Source: Leyella stercorea (lineage in GTDB: Bacteria > Bacteroidota > Bacteroidia > Bacteroidales > Bacteroidaceae). From it: 62,345 nt of DNA. Positions 26,842 through 35,508 of the stretch are shown one piece after another. The stretch spans positions 1-62,345 of the forward strand of contig NZ_JADYUF010000019.1 of the NCBI RefSeq assembly GCF_021531655.1, given 5' to 3'. Under the pieces are notes generated by a model. The model was given only the letters and a program-made list of their open reading frames with translations, searched no databases and was not told where the DNA came from. The translations under genes and the position numbers were made by a program. Each line of letters starts with the position of its first letter. Position 1 is the stretch's first letter.

Positions 26842-27570
26842 TTATATTTTTAAGAATGACAAAGCATCTGTTGGTATATACGCCGTAGCCACCAAGCATC
26901 CATCAAAAAGTTCTACCACCACTCTCTGTTGCCCAGCAATCCTTGTCACTCTACCATGTATATCCTTAAACTCACCCTCTGTAATCACTACTTCATCTCC
27001 TAACTTATATTTGATATTATCCGAAGTAACAGGGATGATGTGAGGATTATGTATGGAGGTTAAACGGATGAAATTATCCATAGCTGTATCGGCAATGATA
27101 AGAGGAGGATTCTTGGTTGGCGATTTTTCACAATGTGAGGTATGGTCGTAATAGTAACTCAACAAAGCTGTATTTTCAAGAGGCTTGATGCTCTTGTCTT
27201 GCAAGAGTGAATCAACTTGTTCTGCTGAGGCATGAACAAAGAGAAATGACGGGAGAAGAGGCTCTGTGATGATTCGCTTTTTACCTTGTTTCCGAATCTC
27301 TTTGTATCGTAAAGGAACATAATATTCCAATTCTTTAGCTTCGACGAAAGCTTTTGCCTTGATGATACGCCCATATGTAACCCTCAATACAAACCATTGC
27401 TTGTTTCCAGAAGGCACATTCTCTACCGACACCCCATTCCTGACATCATCAGAAGTGGAGGGCGTGCGGGAGGTAAGTCCTGCACTTGGACACGATGAGC
27501 CAGTGTCGGATGGCTGCCCATTATACAATGAAGCGTCAGCCGTAGGAGGCTGGTTGGTAGTATCTTCCAA
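26842..27570 (-). CDS. UpxY-family transcription antiterminator (NusG paralogue)
   Basis: 242 residues. After a Ser/Thr/Pro-rich N-terminus of about 55 residues comes the NGN domain (KQWFVLRVTYGRIIKAKAFV, YYVPLRYKEI, PLLPSFLFVHAS). It ends with a KOW motif (KLGDEVVITEGEFKDIHGRV, then TRIAGQQRVVVELFDG). UpxY proteins are specialised NusG paralogues that normally lead capsule operons and prevent premature termination of that one operon. No capsule genes follow. The next gene in the same direction, 161 bases on, is the LRR membrane protein of the caspase-like/AlbA_2 group. I infer that this group is its target. The low-complexity N-terminal extension is unusual for the family. Confidence 0.9.
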   Translation of the reverse strand: MEDTTNQPPTADASLYNGQPSDTGSSCPSAGLTSRTPSTSDDVRNGVSVENVPSGNKQWFVLRVTYGRIIKAKAFVEAKELEYYVPLRYKEIRKQGKKRIITEPLLPSFLFVHASAEQVDSLLQDKSIKPLENTALLSYYYDHTSHCEKSPTKNPPLIIADTAMDNFIRLTSIHNPHIIPVTSDNIKYKLGDEVVITEGEFKDIHGRVTRIAGQQRVVVELFDGCLVATAYIPTDALSFLKI

Positions 27571-27635
27571 TGTTGTTCAGAGGTTAGATTAAAACCAATA
27601 GACTTATTCTTGATGGAATTGTCGTCTGTTGACTA

Positions 27636-27643
27636 CAAATTTA
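27636..27643 (-). promoter_or_regulatory. -7 promoter element of the upxY-led operon
   Basis: The minus strand reads TAAATTTG, 65 bases upstream of the UpxY start. The leader between would hold any antiterminator recruitment site. Confidence 0.6.
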
Positions 27644-27745
27644 GATAAAATTTCCGAATTATAAGTCCGTTGGGAATAAAAAACAGAACTCCTCTTTCAC
27701 TCTCCTTTGTTTCCTCTTTCCCTCTTTCCATCTCCCTTGTTCTTT

Positions 27746-27921
27746 CGTTCATCATTCGTTCATCCTTCGTAGTGAACTCGATCTACCTCCGTAGTGAACT
27801 CGATCTACCTCCGTTAATGAAGCGGAAGCATAACGGAGGCATAACGAAGGCATAACGAAGGCATAACGAAGGCATAACGAAGATAAATCGAAGAGTGAAC
27901 GAGGATGGAACGAGGACACTA
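27746..27921. repeat. 11-bp-period array with CG in exact phase (16 units)
   Basis: CG occurs at 27746 and then every 11 bp without exception to 27911. Left units match the right units when read on the other strand (CGAATGATGAA, CGAAGGATGAA). Right units read CGAAGGCATAA (four exact copies), then CGAAGATAAAT, CGAAGAGTGAA and CGAGGATGGAA. A direct 22-bp duplication (CGTAGTGAACT + CGATCTACCTC) lies in the middle. It fills much of the 590-base gap between upxY and the redox gene. Confidence 0.9.
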
Positions 27922-28106
27922 TAATTGAATTTATTGCTTTATAAATTATAAGTGTCACTATATAGGAAAACTAAACAAGAAAGGAAAAAGAAAACAAAGA
28001 AAAGATAAATATATGGGAGTCTTATGTAAGCCATAGTGTAAGGAAACGATAGAATTTATCTATTAATGTATAGCTGACATCTTTTATGTATCTATAATAA
28101 AAGCAT

Positions 28107-28114
28107 TATCTTTG
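28107..28114 (+). promoter_or_regulatory. -7 promoter element of the C_GCAxxG_C_C gene
   Basis: TATCTTTG matches TAnnTTTG, 46 bases upstream of the ATG. Confidence 0.65.
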
Positions 28115-28159
28115 TAGCCGAAATCAAAATAACAAGTAAAAACAACAAGGAAAAATAAT

Positions 28160-28561
28160 ATGGAAACAAGAAAAGAAATAGCAGCTGATAAGAAACGTTG
28201 TGGTTCGCATAATTGCACTCAGGCTGTGCTCTGCACCTACCACGACTTCGCCGGTATGGAAGAAGAAACCATCAAGAATGCAGGTAATGCCTTTGCTGCA
28301 GGTATGGGTAATATGGAGGGAACTTGCGGAGCCATCGTAGGAGCTGGCATCGTACTCGGACTTGCCACTCAGGACAAGGCGAAGTCCGTCAAGGGCATGA
28401 GACAGATTATGGATAAATTCAAGCAGCGCAATGGTGCCACACAATGCAAATTGCTCAAAGGTGTGGGCACAGGAAAGGTGCTTCGCGAATGTCCTCTTTG
28501 CGTGGCAGATGCTTCTGAATTTCTGGAAGAAATCCTTGTAAAGGAAGGCGTACAGAAGTAA
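28160..28561 (+). CDS. C_GCAxxG_C_C family redox-type protein
   Basis: 133 residues with the spaced cysteine pattern of this family: CGSHNCTQAVLC near the N-terminus, TCGAIVGAGIVLGL in the middle (the G-C-A-x-x-G equivalent) and CKLLKG..ECPLCVADA near the end. The exact function is unknown. Members often sit beside redox or Fe-S genes and may bind a metal cluster in a membrane-associated or cytosolic electron-transfer role. No signal peptide. A miniature ferredoxin-like frame follows after 4 bases, consistent with an electron-transfer pair. It has its own promoter and the two genes share the terminator at 28691. Confidence 0.88.
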   Translation: METRKEIAADKKRCGSHNCTQAVLCTYHDFAGMEEETIKNAGNAFAAGMGNMEGTCGAIVGAGIVLGLATQDKAKSVKGMRQIMDKFKQRNGATQCKLLKGVGTGKVLRECPLCVADASEFLEEILVKEGVQK

Positions 28562-28565
28562 CAAC

Positions 28566-28670
28566 ATGGCTAAGTATAAAGCGATTAACGAGCAAGACCG
28601 CTGCGGGGCATGTGGCGTTTGTGTGAAAGTATGTCCTAAGGATGCTTGGAAATATGTGATAAGGCTATAA
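28566..28670 (+). CDS. Miniature 4Fe-4S ferredoxin-like peptide
   Basis: A 34-residue frame from ATG at 28566, four bases after the preceding stop. It reads MAKYKAINEQDRCGACGVCV then KVCPKDAW and ends KYVIRL. CGACGVCVKVCP is a complete C-x2-C-x2-C-x3-C-P single-cluster motif. Normal bacterial ferredoxins of this type carry a second cluster site and are roughly twice as long, so this is either a genuine one-cluster mini-ferredoxin or a gene cut short. The intact motif and tight coupling to the C_GCAxxG_C_C gene favour function, but the early stop leaves doubt. Confidence 0.6.
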   Translation: MAKYKAINEQDRCGACGVCVKVCPKDAWKYVIRL

Positions 28671-28690
28671 GGATAATGTGTGGTATAAAA

Positions 28691-28736
28691 AAAGGGAGCA
28701 CCAAAACTCAGTGTTATGAGTCTTGGCGCTCCCTTT
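28691..28736. terminator. Bidirectional terminator between mini-ferredoxin and clpB
   Basis: AAAGGGAGC.CCAA.ACTCA pairs with TGAGT.TTGG.GCTCCCTTT, flanked by A-rich and T-rich tracts, so it can end both convergent genes. Confidence 0.85.
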
Positions 28737-28779
28737 TATTATGTCTATGCGTTTCGCTTAGTTGCTGACTCGGTTCTGC

Positions 28780-31368
28780 TTAGTTGCGGAATACGAGTCC
28801 GTTCTGGTCGGCATCGATGGTGATTGGCTGCTCGCGCTTAACCTCGTCAGAGAGAATCTTCTTAGAGAGGTCGTTGAGTACGCAGCGCTGTATGGCACGC
28901 TTTACCGGACGTGCACCAAACTCCGGGTCGAAGCCTTCGTCGGCGAGGAAGTCGATGGCGGCAGGAGTAACGTTGAGAGTGAATCCCTGCGGCTCGAGCA
29001 TCTTCTTCACGGCGTTCATCTGCAATGTCACTACCTGGGCGATTTCTGCCTTGGTGAGCGGCAAGAACATGATGGTCTCGTCGATACGGTTGAGGAACTC
29101 CGGACGTATCGTCTTCTTGAGCATCTCCATAACTTTTGCCTTGGTGTCGCTGATAACATGGTCGCGGTTCTGAGGCGTGATGCCTGCAAACTGTCCCTGT
29201 ATATATTGGCTGCCAAGGTTTGATGTCATTATGATGATAGTGTTCTTGAAGTTGACCGTTCGACCCTTGTTGTCTGTGAGTCGACCGTCGTCCAATACCT
29301 GCAAGAGGATGTTGAACACGTCGGGGTGAGCCTTCTCAATCTCGTCGAAGAGTACTACTGAGTAAGGCTTGCGGCGTACTGCCTCGGTGAGCTGTCCACC
29401 CTCGTCATAGCCTACGTATCCTGGAGGTGCACCGATGAGACGGCTTACGCTGAACTTCTCCTGATATTCGCTCATGTCGATACGCGTCATCATCGTCTCG
29501 TCGTTGAAGAGGTATTCAGCTAAAGCCTTTGCAAGTTCGGTCTTACCTACACCCGTGGTGCCGAGGAAGATGAACGAAGCGATAGGACGTTTCGGGTCCT
29601 GCAGTCCGGCACGTGAGCGGCGTACGGCATCGCTCACCGCACGTATAGCCTCGTCCTGACCAATTACACGCTTGTGAAGTTCCTCCTCCAGATGCAGCAA
29701 CTTCTCGCGTTCGCTCTGCATCATTCGCGTTACGGGTATTCCGGTCCAACGGCTTACCACTTCGGCTATGTCGTCGGCAGTCACCTCCTCGCGAATCATT
29801 GCGTTGCCGTCTTGCGTAGACTTGAGCTGGTTCTGTATCGACTTTATGTCGTCGTCGAGCGATTTGAGTTTGCCGTAGCGTATCTCAGCCACGCGTTCGT
29901 AGTTGCCTTCGCGCTCGGCACGTTCAGCCTCAAACTTCAACTGTTCTATCTGCTGCTTGTCCTGCTGTATCTTGTTGACAAGAGCTTTCTCGCTTTCCCA
30001 CTTGGCACGGAACGAACTCTCCTGGTCTTTCAGCTCGGCAATGTCCTTGTCGAGCTGTGCAATCTTGTCGGTATCGTTCTCGCGCTTGATGGCCTCGCGT
30101 TCAATCTCAAGCTGTTTCAGCTTACGTGTAATCTCGTCGAGCTCCTCCGGTACAGAGTCGCGCTCCATACGCAGTTTGGCAGCAGCCTCGTCCATAAGGT
30201 CGATGGCCTTGTCGGGGAGGAATCGGTCGCTGATGTAGCGCTCAGAGAGTTTCACGGCAGCTATACAGGCATCGTCCTGAATACGCACCTTGTGGTGGTT
30301 CTCATAGCGTTCCTTCAATCCACGCAGTATTGAGATGGCCGAAAGCTCGTCAGGCTCGTCTACCATGACCGTCTGGAATCGGCGCTCCAGAGCCTTGTCC
30401 TTTTCGAAATACTTCTGGTATTCGTTCAATGTTGTGGCACCGATGCTGCGCAATTCGCCACGTGCAAGAGCTGGTTTCAATATGTTGGCAGCGTCCATAG
30501 CACCCTCGCCACCTCCTGCACCGACAAGAGTGTGAATCTCGTCGATGAAGAGAATGATGCGACCGTCGCTGTTGGTCACTTCCTTGATTACGCTCTTAAG
30601 GCGCTCCTCAAACTCGCCCTTGTACTTGGCGCCAGCCACAAGCGCACCCATATCCAATGAGTATAGCTGCTTGTCCTTAAGGTTTTCGGGCACGTCGCCA
30701 CGAACAATACGCTCAGCCAGTCCCTCGACGATAGCCGTCTTACCGGTACCCGGCTCACCTATAAGAATAGGATTGTTCTTGGTACGGCGCGACAGAATCT
30801 GAAGCACACGGCGAATCTCCTCGTCACGGCCTATAACCGGGTCGAGCTTGCCCTGGCGGGCTTCCTCAACGAGGTTCTTGGCATATTTCTCAAGACTCTG
30901 ATAGTTCTCGTCGCCCGACTGCGACTGCACCTTCTGACCCTGTCGCAGTTCCTGAATTGCCTTCACGGTTTCAGCCTCAGTCATGCCGGCATCCTTCATA
31001 ATGCGGCTTGCAGTAGAATTGACCTGAAGCAGGGCGAGCAATATCGGTTCAACGCTTGTGAACTCGTCGCCGTTCTTAGTGGCGAAGTCCTGCGCACGCT
31101 GAAGCACGTTGTTGGCGTCGTTAGAGAGATATGGCTGTCCACCCTGAACGCGTGGGAGTCGCTGTATTTCACTGTCTACAACAGTGTCTATCTGATTGGC
31201 ATTGACTCCGAGCTTCTGGAAGATGTATGTGGCTACGTCTTTGGCCTTCACCATCACACCCTTCAGCAGGTGTACCGGCTCAATGCTCTGCTGTCCCTGA
31301 CGCTGTGCGGTGTTGACAGCCTCTTGAACAACCTCTTGGGCTTTGATTGTGAATTTGTCGAATGTCAT
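28780..31368 (-). CDS. clpB: ATP-dependent disaggregase ClpB
   Basis: 862 residues, normal for ClpB. The Clp N-domain (1-145) begins [23 protein letters not shown]-1 has Walker A GEPGTGKT at 204-211 and Walker [11 protein letters not shown]. The coiled-coil M-domain (about 400-520) separates ClpB from ClpA/ClpC. AAA-2 has Walker A GTTGVGKT (about 600) and [10 protein letters not shown]. There is no ClpP-binding loop signature. It extracts proteins from aggregates with DnaK/DnaJ/GrpE after heat stress. AGGAG lies about 10 bases upstream of the ATG. No heat-shock operator such as CIRCE was seen upstream. The 620 bases up to nanT hold a 22-bp repeat array and a promoter. Confidence 0.98.
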   Translation of the reverse strand: MTFDKFTIKAQEVVQEAVNTAQRQGQQSIEPVHLLKGVMVKAKDVATYIFQKLGVNANQIDTVVDSEIQRLPRVQGGQPYLSNDANNVLQRAQDFATKNGDEFTSVEPILLALLQVNSTASRIMKDAGMTEAETVKAIQELRQGQKVQSQSGDENYQSLEKYAKNLVEEARQGKLDPVIGRDEEIRRVLQILSRRTKNNPILIGEPGTGKTAIVEGLAERIVRGDVPENLKDKQLYSLDMGALVAGAKYKGEFEERLKSVIKEVTNSDGRIILFIDEIHTLVGAGGGEGAMDAANILKPALARGELRSIGATTLNEYQKYFEKDKALERRFQTVMVDEPDELSAISILRGLKERYENHHKVRIQDDACIAAVKLSERYISDRFLPDKAIDLMDEAAAKLRMERDSVPEELDEITRKLKQLEIEREAIKRENDTDKIAQLDKDIAELKDQESSFRAKWESEKALVNKIQQDKQQIEQLKFEAERAEREGNYERVAEIRYGKLKSLDDDIKSIQNQLKSTQDGNAMIREEVTADDIAEVVSRWTGIPVTRMMQSEREKLLHLEEELHKRVIGQDEAIRAVSDAVRRSRAGLQDPKRPIASFIFLGTTGVGKTELAKALAEYLFNDETMMTRIDMSEYQEKFSVSRLIGAPPGYVGYDEGGQLTEAVRRKPYSVVLFDEIEKAHPDVFNILLQVLDDGRLTDNKGRTVNFKNTIIIMTSNLGSQYIQGQFAGITPQNRDHVISDTKAKVMEMLKKTIRPEFLNRIDETIMFLPLTKAEIAQVVTLQMNAVKKMLEPQGFTLNVTPAAIDFLADEGFDPEFGARPVKRAIQRCVLNDLSKKILSDEVKREQPITIDADQNGLVFRN

Positions 31369-31643
31369 ATTTTGTTCTCCTTTCTTGATTTATTCTGATT
31401 TCTTGTATTAAAGCTTTTCGCTTTCGATAACTATAAACACAAACTATATTCCACTGCTTATTTTGCTGACAAAATGTCAGAATAATGTATTGAAAACCAA
31501 TAGATTACTGACATAATGACAGAAATATGGGGTAAAAAGGGCTCTTTCGTTTCTATAGCTATGCAATTTCTTTCCAGTTATCCCAATCCTTTATATATAA
31601 TAAGGTGTAAGCCCAACTTCCCCCACCTAAAACCCCTGCTTTT

Positions 31644-31753
31644 CAAAAGGAGTCCTTTTGCCTTCCAAAACGAGTCCTTTTACTCACCAAAAGGAGTCCT
31701 TTTGCAATCCAAAACGAATCCTTTTACTCGCCAAAAGGAGTCCTTTTGCAAAA
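31644..31753. repeat. 22-bp-period array of AAAAGGAGTCCTTTT palindromes (five units)
   Basis: Units start at 31644, 31666, 31688, 31710 and 31732, exactly 22 bp apart. Cores alternate between AAAAGGAGTCCTTTT and AAAACGAGTCCTTTT or AAAACGAATCCTTTT; the 6-7 linker bases vary. It lies between clpB and nanT, which diverge. Confidence 0.9.
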
Positions 31754-31885
31754 CCATAGGATTGCACCCATAATTCAGAGTGGTTTTTGCTGTAATTTAG
31801 AGGTATTACTTTATTAAAAATAGTAAATAAATTAATTGGGTTTAAAAAAATATTTATTTAACTTGCTTAATATAGAAAAAAAGTA

Positions 31886-31893
31886 TACTTTTG
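31886..31893 (+). promoter_or_regulatory. Promoter of the nan operon
   Basis: TACTTTTG (TAnnTTTG) is at 31886, with TTG at 31863 as the -33 box, 20 bases between. The leader to nanT is about 90 bases. Confidence 0.7.
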
Positions 31894-31991
31894 CAAAGTA
31901 AACATCAAGTGCAGGCTTAACCGACAGTCTGTCCAACTAATCGAATAAACTAAAACCCAAATATTAAGAATACACTAACTGATAGAAACTG

Positions 31992-33230
31992 ATGAAAAGA
32001 AGTAAGTTTTACCCGTGGGTAGTCGTTGCGCTGCTCTGGGTTGTGGCACTTTTGAATTACATGGACCGTCAGATGCTCTCCACAATGCAGGAGGCTATGA
32101 AGGCCGACATCGCCGAATTGAACAAAGCTGAGGCTTTTGGTGCGTTGATGGCGGTTTTCCTTTGGATATACGGAATTGTAAGTCCGTTTGCCGGAGTGGT
32201 AGCCGACCGCGTGAGCCGAAAGAAGCTCGTAGTAGGCAGTTTGTTCGTCTGGTCAGCCGTGACATATCTCATGGGCTACGCCACCGACTTTCAGCAGCTC
32301 TATTGGTTGCGTGCTCTTATGGGCATAAGCGAGGCGCTTTACATCCCGTCGGCACTCTCGCTCATTGCCGACTGGCACGAAGGCAAGTCGCGTTCGCTCG
32401 CCATTGGCATCCACATGACCGGTCTTTACGTAGGTCAGGCAATAGGTGGATTCGGCGCAACAGTTGCCGCCATGTTCTCATGGCACTCTACATTCCACTG
32501 GTTTGGCATCATCGGCATAGCCTACTCGGTAGTGCTCGCCCTCCTTCTGCACGACAAGCACAAGGGTACTGCAGCCGTTGCAGCAGCCAATCCTAACGCC
32601 GGTCAGCCTAAGGAGACCGTATGGCGCGGACTGAGCGTGGTGTTCTCTACCTGGGCTTTCTGGGTGATACTCATCTATTTTGCCGTTCCGAGTCTGCCGG
32701 GTTGGGCCACCAAGAACTGGTTGCCGACGCTGTTTGCCGAGAATCTCGGCATTCCTATGTCGCAAGCCGGACCTATGTCTACCATTACCATTGCCGCTTC
32801 GTCGTTCATCGGTGTCATCGTCGGAGGCGTGTTGTCGGACAAGTGGGTGCTGCGCAACATTCGCGGACGTGTCTATACCAGCGCCATCGGATTGGGTATG
32901 ACCATCCCTGCACTCGTATTGCTGGGCTTCGGCCATAGCATCGTGGCTGTAGTAGGAGCCGGACTGCTCTTCGGTATGGGCTACGGAATGTTCGACGCCA
33001 ACAACATGCCTATACTCTGCCAGATTATTTCAGCCAAGTATCGCGCCACAGCCTACGGTGTCATGAACATGGTGGGCGTGTTTGCCGGTGCAGCCGTGAC
33101 ACACCTGCTGGGCAAGTGGACCGACGGAGGCAACCTCGGACTCGGTTTTGCCGTGCTGGGCTGCATCGTGCTCGTGGCTCTCGTGCTGCAGCTGGGCTGT
33201 CTGAAGCCTACAACCGACAACAAGGAGTAA
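31992..33230 (+). CDS. nanT: MFS transporter, probable sialic acid permease
   Basis: 412 residues with about 12 membrane helices and the MFS motif A-like loop GVVADRVSRKK between helices 2 and 3. The N-terminal helix has the NYMDRQMLS signature common to the anion:cation symporter-like branch. Position decides the substrate: it is the first gene of a four-gene set followed by the lyase, the epimerase and NanM. This matches the nanLET organisation known from Bacteroides fragilis, where NanT imports N-acetylneuraminate across the inner membrane. A SusCD-type outer-membrane uptake pair is not present here. An alternative substrate (another hexuronate-like acid) cannot be excluded by sequence. 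Confidence 0.85.
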   Translation: MKRSKFYPWVVVALLWVVALLNYMDRQMLSTMQEAMKADIAELNKAEAFGALMAVFLWIYGIVSPFAGVVADRVSRKKLVVGSLFVWSAVTYLMGYATDFQQLYWLRALMGISEALYIPSALSLIADWHEGKSRSLAIGIHMTGLYVGQAIGGFGATVAAMFSWHSTFHWFGIIGIAYSVVLALLLHDKHKGTAAVAAANPNAGQPKETVWRGLSVVFSTWAFWVILIYFAVPSLPGWATKNWLPTLFAENLGIPMSQAGPMSTITIAASSFIGVIVGGVLSDKWVLRNIRGRVYTSAIGLGMTIPALVLLGFGHSIVAVVGAGLLFGMGYGMFDANNMPILCQIISAKYRATAYGVMNMVGVFAGAAVTHLLGKWTDGGNLGLGFAVLGCIVLVALVLQLGCLKPTTDNKE

Positions 33231-33300
33231 TGCTACGTCAGACACATATTATATATAAATATAAGGTTTAATATTACATACTTTTAAATACAAACAGACT

Positions 33301-34218
33301 ATGGAAAAGATTATCGGACTTATCGACGCTCCGTTTACACCTTTCTATGCAAACGGTGACGTCAATCTTGAACCAATCGAGGCTTATGCCAAGATGTTGC
33401 AGAAGAACGGACTCAAGGGCGTTTTCATCAACGGTTCGTCAGGTGAAGGCTATATGCTCACCACCGAGGAGCGCATGCAGCTTGCCGAGCGTTGGGTGTC
33501 GGTAGCTCCGGAGGGCTTCAAGGTGATAGTACATGTAGGCAGCTGCTGCCTGCGTGAGAGTGTTCGTCTGGCTGAGCATGCACAGAAAATCGGTGCATGG
33601 GGTATCGGTTCGATGGCTCCTCCATTCCCGAAAATCGGTCGCATAGAGGAACTTGTGGAGTACTGCGAGACTATCGCCAACGCCGCTCCCAACCTTCCCT
33701 TCTACTACTATCATATCCCTGCATTCAACGGCGCTTATCTGCCTATGCTCGACTTGCTTAAGGCTGTCGATGGCCGCATAGCCAACTTCGCCGGCATCAA
33801 GTACACATACGAGTCGCTCTATGAGTACAACCAGTGTCGTCTCTATGCCGATGGCAAGTATGATATGCTCCATGGTCAGGACGAGACAATACTCCCGAGC
33901 CTTGCACAGGGTGGCGCTCGCGGTGGCATCGGTGGCACAACCAACTACAACGGACGTGAGCTTACAGGCATCATCGAGGCTTGGAACAACGGCGACATCG
34001 AGACAGCACGCGAGAAGCAGAACTTCTCACAGGCCGTAATCAACGTCATCTGCCACTTCCGCGGCAACATCGTTGGCGGCAAGCGCATCATGAAGCTCCT
34101 CGGTTTCGACCTCGGACCAAACCGTGTACCGTTCCGCAACATGACTGATGAGGAAGAGGCTCAGATGAAGAAGGAGCTTGAGGAGATAGGTTTCTTTGAG
34201 CGTGCCAACAAGTTTTAA
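33301..34218 (+). CDS. nanL: N-acetylneuraminate lyase (DHDPS superfamily)
   Basis: 305 residues of the class I aldolase DapA/NanA superfamily. Visible signatures are the carboxylate-binding GSSGE in INGSSGEGYMLTTEER, the catalytic Tyr in FYYYHIPAFNGAY, and the Schiff-base Lys in FAGIKYTYESL. NanL splits N-acetylneuraminate into N-acetylmannosamine and pyruvate in the cytosol. It lies 70 bases after nanT and 12 bases before nanE. The superfamily also contains dihydrodipicolinate synthases, but the operon with an AGE epimerase and NanM-type mutarotase supports the lyase call. Confidence 0.9.
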   Translation: MEKIIGLIDAPFTPFYANGDVNLEPIEAYAKMLQKNGLKGVFINGSSGEGYMLTTEERMQLAERWVSVAPEGFKVIVHVGSCCLRESVRLAEHAQKIGAWGIGSMAPPFPKIGRIEELVEYCETIANAAPNLPFYYYHIPAFNGAYLPMLDLLKAVDGRIANFAGIKYTYESLYEYNQCRLYADGKYDMLHGQDETILPSLAQGGARGGIGGTTNYNGRELTGIIEAWNNGDIETAREKQNFSQAVINVICHFRGNIVGGKRIMKLLGFDLGPNRVPFRNMTDEEEAQMKKELEEIGFFERANKF

Positions 34219-34230
34219 ATTATAAAAGAA

Positions 34231-35418
34231 ATGAACGTAAAAGAATATATTCAGTCTTGGGCAGAATCGTACAAGAAGGATCTGACCGAGAACATCATGC
34301 CGTTCTGGATGGAGCACGGTTGGGACCGGGTTAATGGCGGTGTCTATACTTGCGTAAATCGCGACGGATTGTTGATGGATACAACCAAGTCGGTATGGTT
34401 TCAGGGCCGCTTCGCATTCATTTGCGCCTTTGCATACAACAATATCGAGAATAACCAGGAGTGGCTCGACGCAGCCAAGTCGACACTTGAGTTCATCGAG
34501 AAGCATTGCTTCGACGAGCAGGGCCACATGTATTTCTCGGTGACAGCCGAAGGACAGCCCTTGCGCAAGCGCCGTTATGTATTCTCGGAGACATTCGCAG
34601 CAATAGCAATGTCGGAGTATGCACTCGCCACAGGCGACCAGCATTGGGCACAGCGCGCACTCCAGGTGTTTGAGGATACACAGCGCTTCCTCGCTACTCC
34701 GGGCTTCCTGCCTGCCAAGTTCGAACCGAACGTGCAGATGCAGAGCCACAGCATCATCATGATTCTCATCAATGTGGGCTCTTGCATACGCAAGGTCATC
34801 GACGACCCGAAGCTCACGGCACAGATTGACGAGTCGATAGAGAAACTCAAGAAATACTTCATCCACCCCGAATTCAAGTGTCTGCTTGAGACGGTAGGAA
34901 TGAACGGCGAGTTCATCGACACCAACGAAACCCGCACAATCAACCCCGGTCATTGCATCGAGACATCATGGTTTATCATGGAAGAGGCAAAACTGCGCGG
35001 TTGGGACAAGCCTATGTTCGATATGGCGCTTCAAATTCTTGACTGGTCATGGGACTGGGGTTGGGACAAACAATACGGTGGAATCATCAACTTCCGTGAC
35101 TGTAAGAACCTCCCGGTGCAGGACTATTCGCAGGACATGAAGTTCTGGTGGCCGCAGTGCGAGACCATTATCGCATCGCTCTATGCCTACCTCGGCACAG
35201 GCGACGAGAAGTATCTGTATCGTCATGAGCGCATCAGCGAGTGGACATACGCCCACTTCCCCGATGCCGAATACGGCGAGTGGTATGGCTATCTGCATCG
35301 CGACGGCACAGTGGCACAGCCTGCCAAGGGCAACCTTTTCAAAGGTCCGTTCCATATTCCGCGCATGATGATCAAGAGCTATATGCTCTGCCAGGAGATA
35401 TTGAAGAAACTTGATTAG
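34231..35418 (+). CDS. nanE: N-acylglucosamine 2-epimerase (AGE family)
   Basis: 395 residues of the (alpha/alpha)6-barrel AGE family, resembling renin-binding-protein-type enzymes. Examples are WFQGRFAFICAFAYNN near the N-terminus, RYVFSETFAAIAMSEYALAT, the NPGHCIETSWF block with the catalytic His, and the late FHIPRMMIKSY. It converts N-acetylmannosamine to N-acetylglucosamine, the step after NanL. In Bacteroides nan operons this epimerase replaces the enterobacterial ManNAc kinase/NanE route. It starts 12 bases after nanL. A terminator hairpin follows, so nanT-L-E may be made in excess of nanM. Confidence 0.92.
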   Translation: MNVKEYIQSWAESYKKDLTENIMPFWMEHGWDRVNGGVYTCVNRDGLLMDTTKSVWFQGRFAFICAFAYNNIENNQEWLDAAKSTLEFIEKHCFDEQGHMYFSVTAEGQPLRKRRYVFSETFAAIAMSEYALATGDQHWAQRALQVFEDTQRFLATPGFLPAKFEPNVQMQSHSIIMILINVGSCIRKVIDDPKLTAQIDESIEKLKKYFIHPEFKCLLETVGMNGEFIDTNETRTINPGHCIETSWFIMEEAKLRGWDKPMFDMALQILDWSWDWGWDKQYGGIINFRDCKNLPVQDYSQDMKFWWPQCETIIASLYAYLGTGDEKYLYRHERISEWTYAHFPDAEYGEWYGYLHRDGTVAQPAKGNLFKGPFHIPRMMIKSYMLCQEILKKLD

Positions 35419-35435
35419 TATTACAATTAAATGAT

Positions 35436-35480
35436 AGGGTGTGGCAGAAACTTGACCTACAAGTCGTGCCACACCCTTTT
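35436..35480. terminator. Strong hairpin terminator/attenuator between nanE and nanM
   Basis: AGGGTGTGGCA pairs with TGCCACACCCT, with an inner ACTTG/CAAGT stem, and then TTTT. It is placed inside the nan cluster, 18 bases after nanE and 29 bases before nanM. Confidence 0.8.
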
Positions 35481-35508
35481 ATACTGCAACAAACCTATAT
35501 ATTGCCCA

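Noticed and set aside
26842..27570. UpxY as evidence of a capsule locus
   Set aside because: No glycosyltransferase, polymerase or flippase genes follow in either direction.
27752..27958. Minus-strand frame with repeated LCLRYA words
   Set aside because: It is a by-product of the 11-bp array and has no start signal or family.
31644..31753. Regular palindromic repeats that could suggest a CRISPR array (also 42263-42438 and 55337-55446)
   Set aside because: The spacing between cores is only about 6-7 bases, cores vary in sequence, spacers are too short, and no cas genes are near.
35431..35508. Upstream extension of nanM
   Set aside because: These codons form the terminator stem; the signal peptide begins at 35509.
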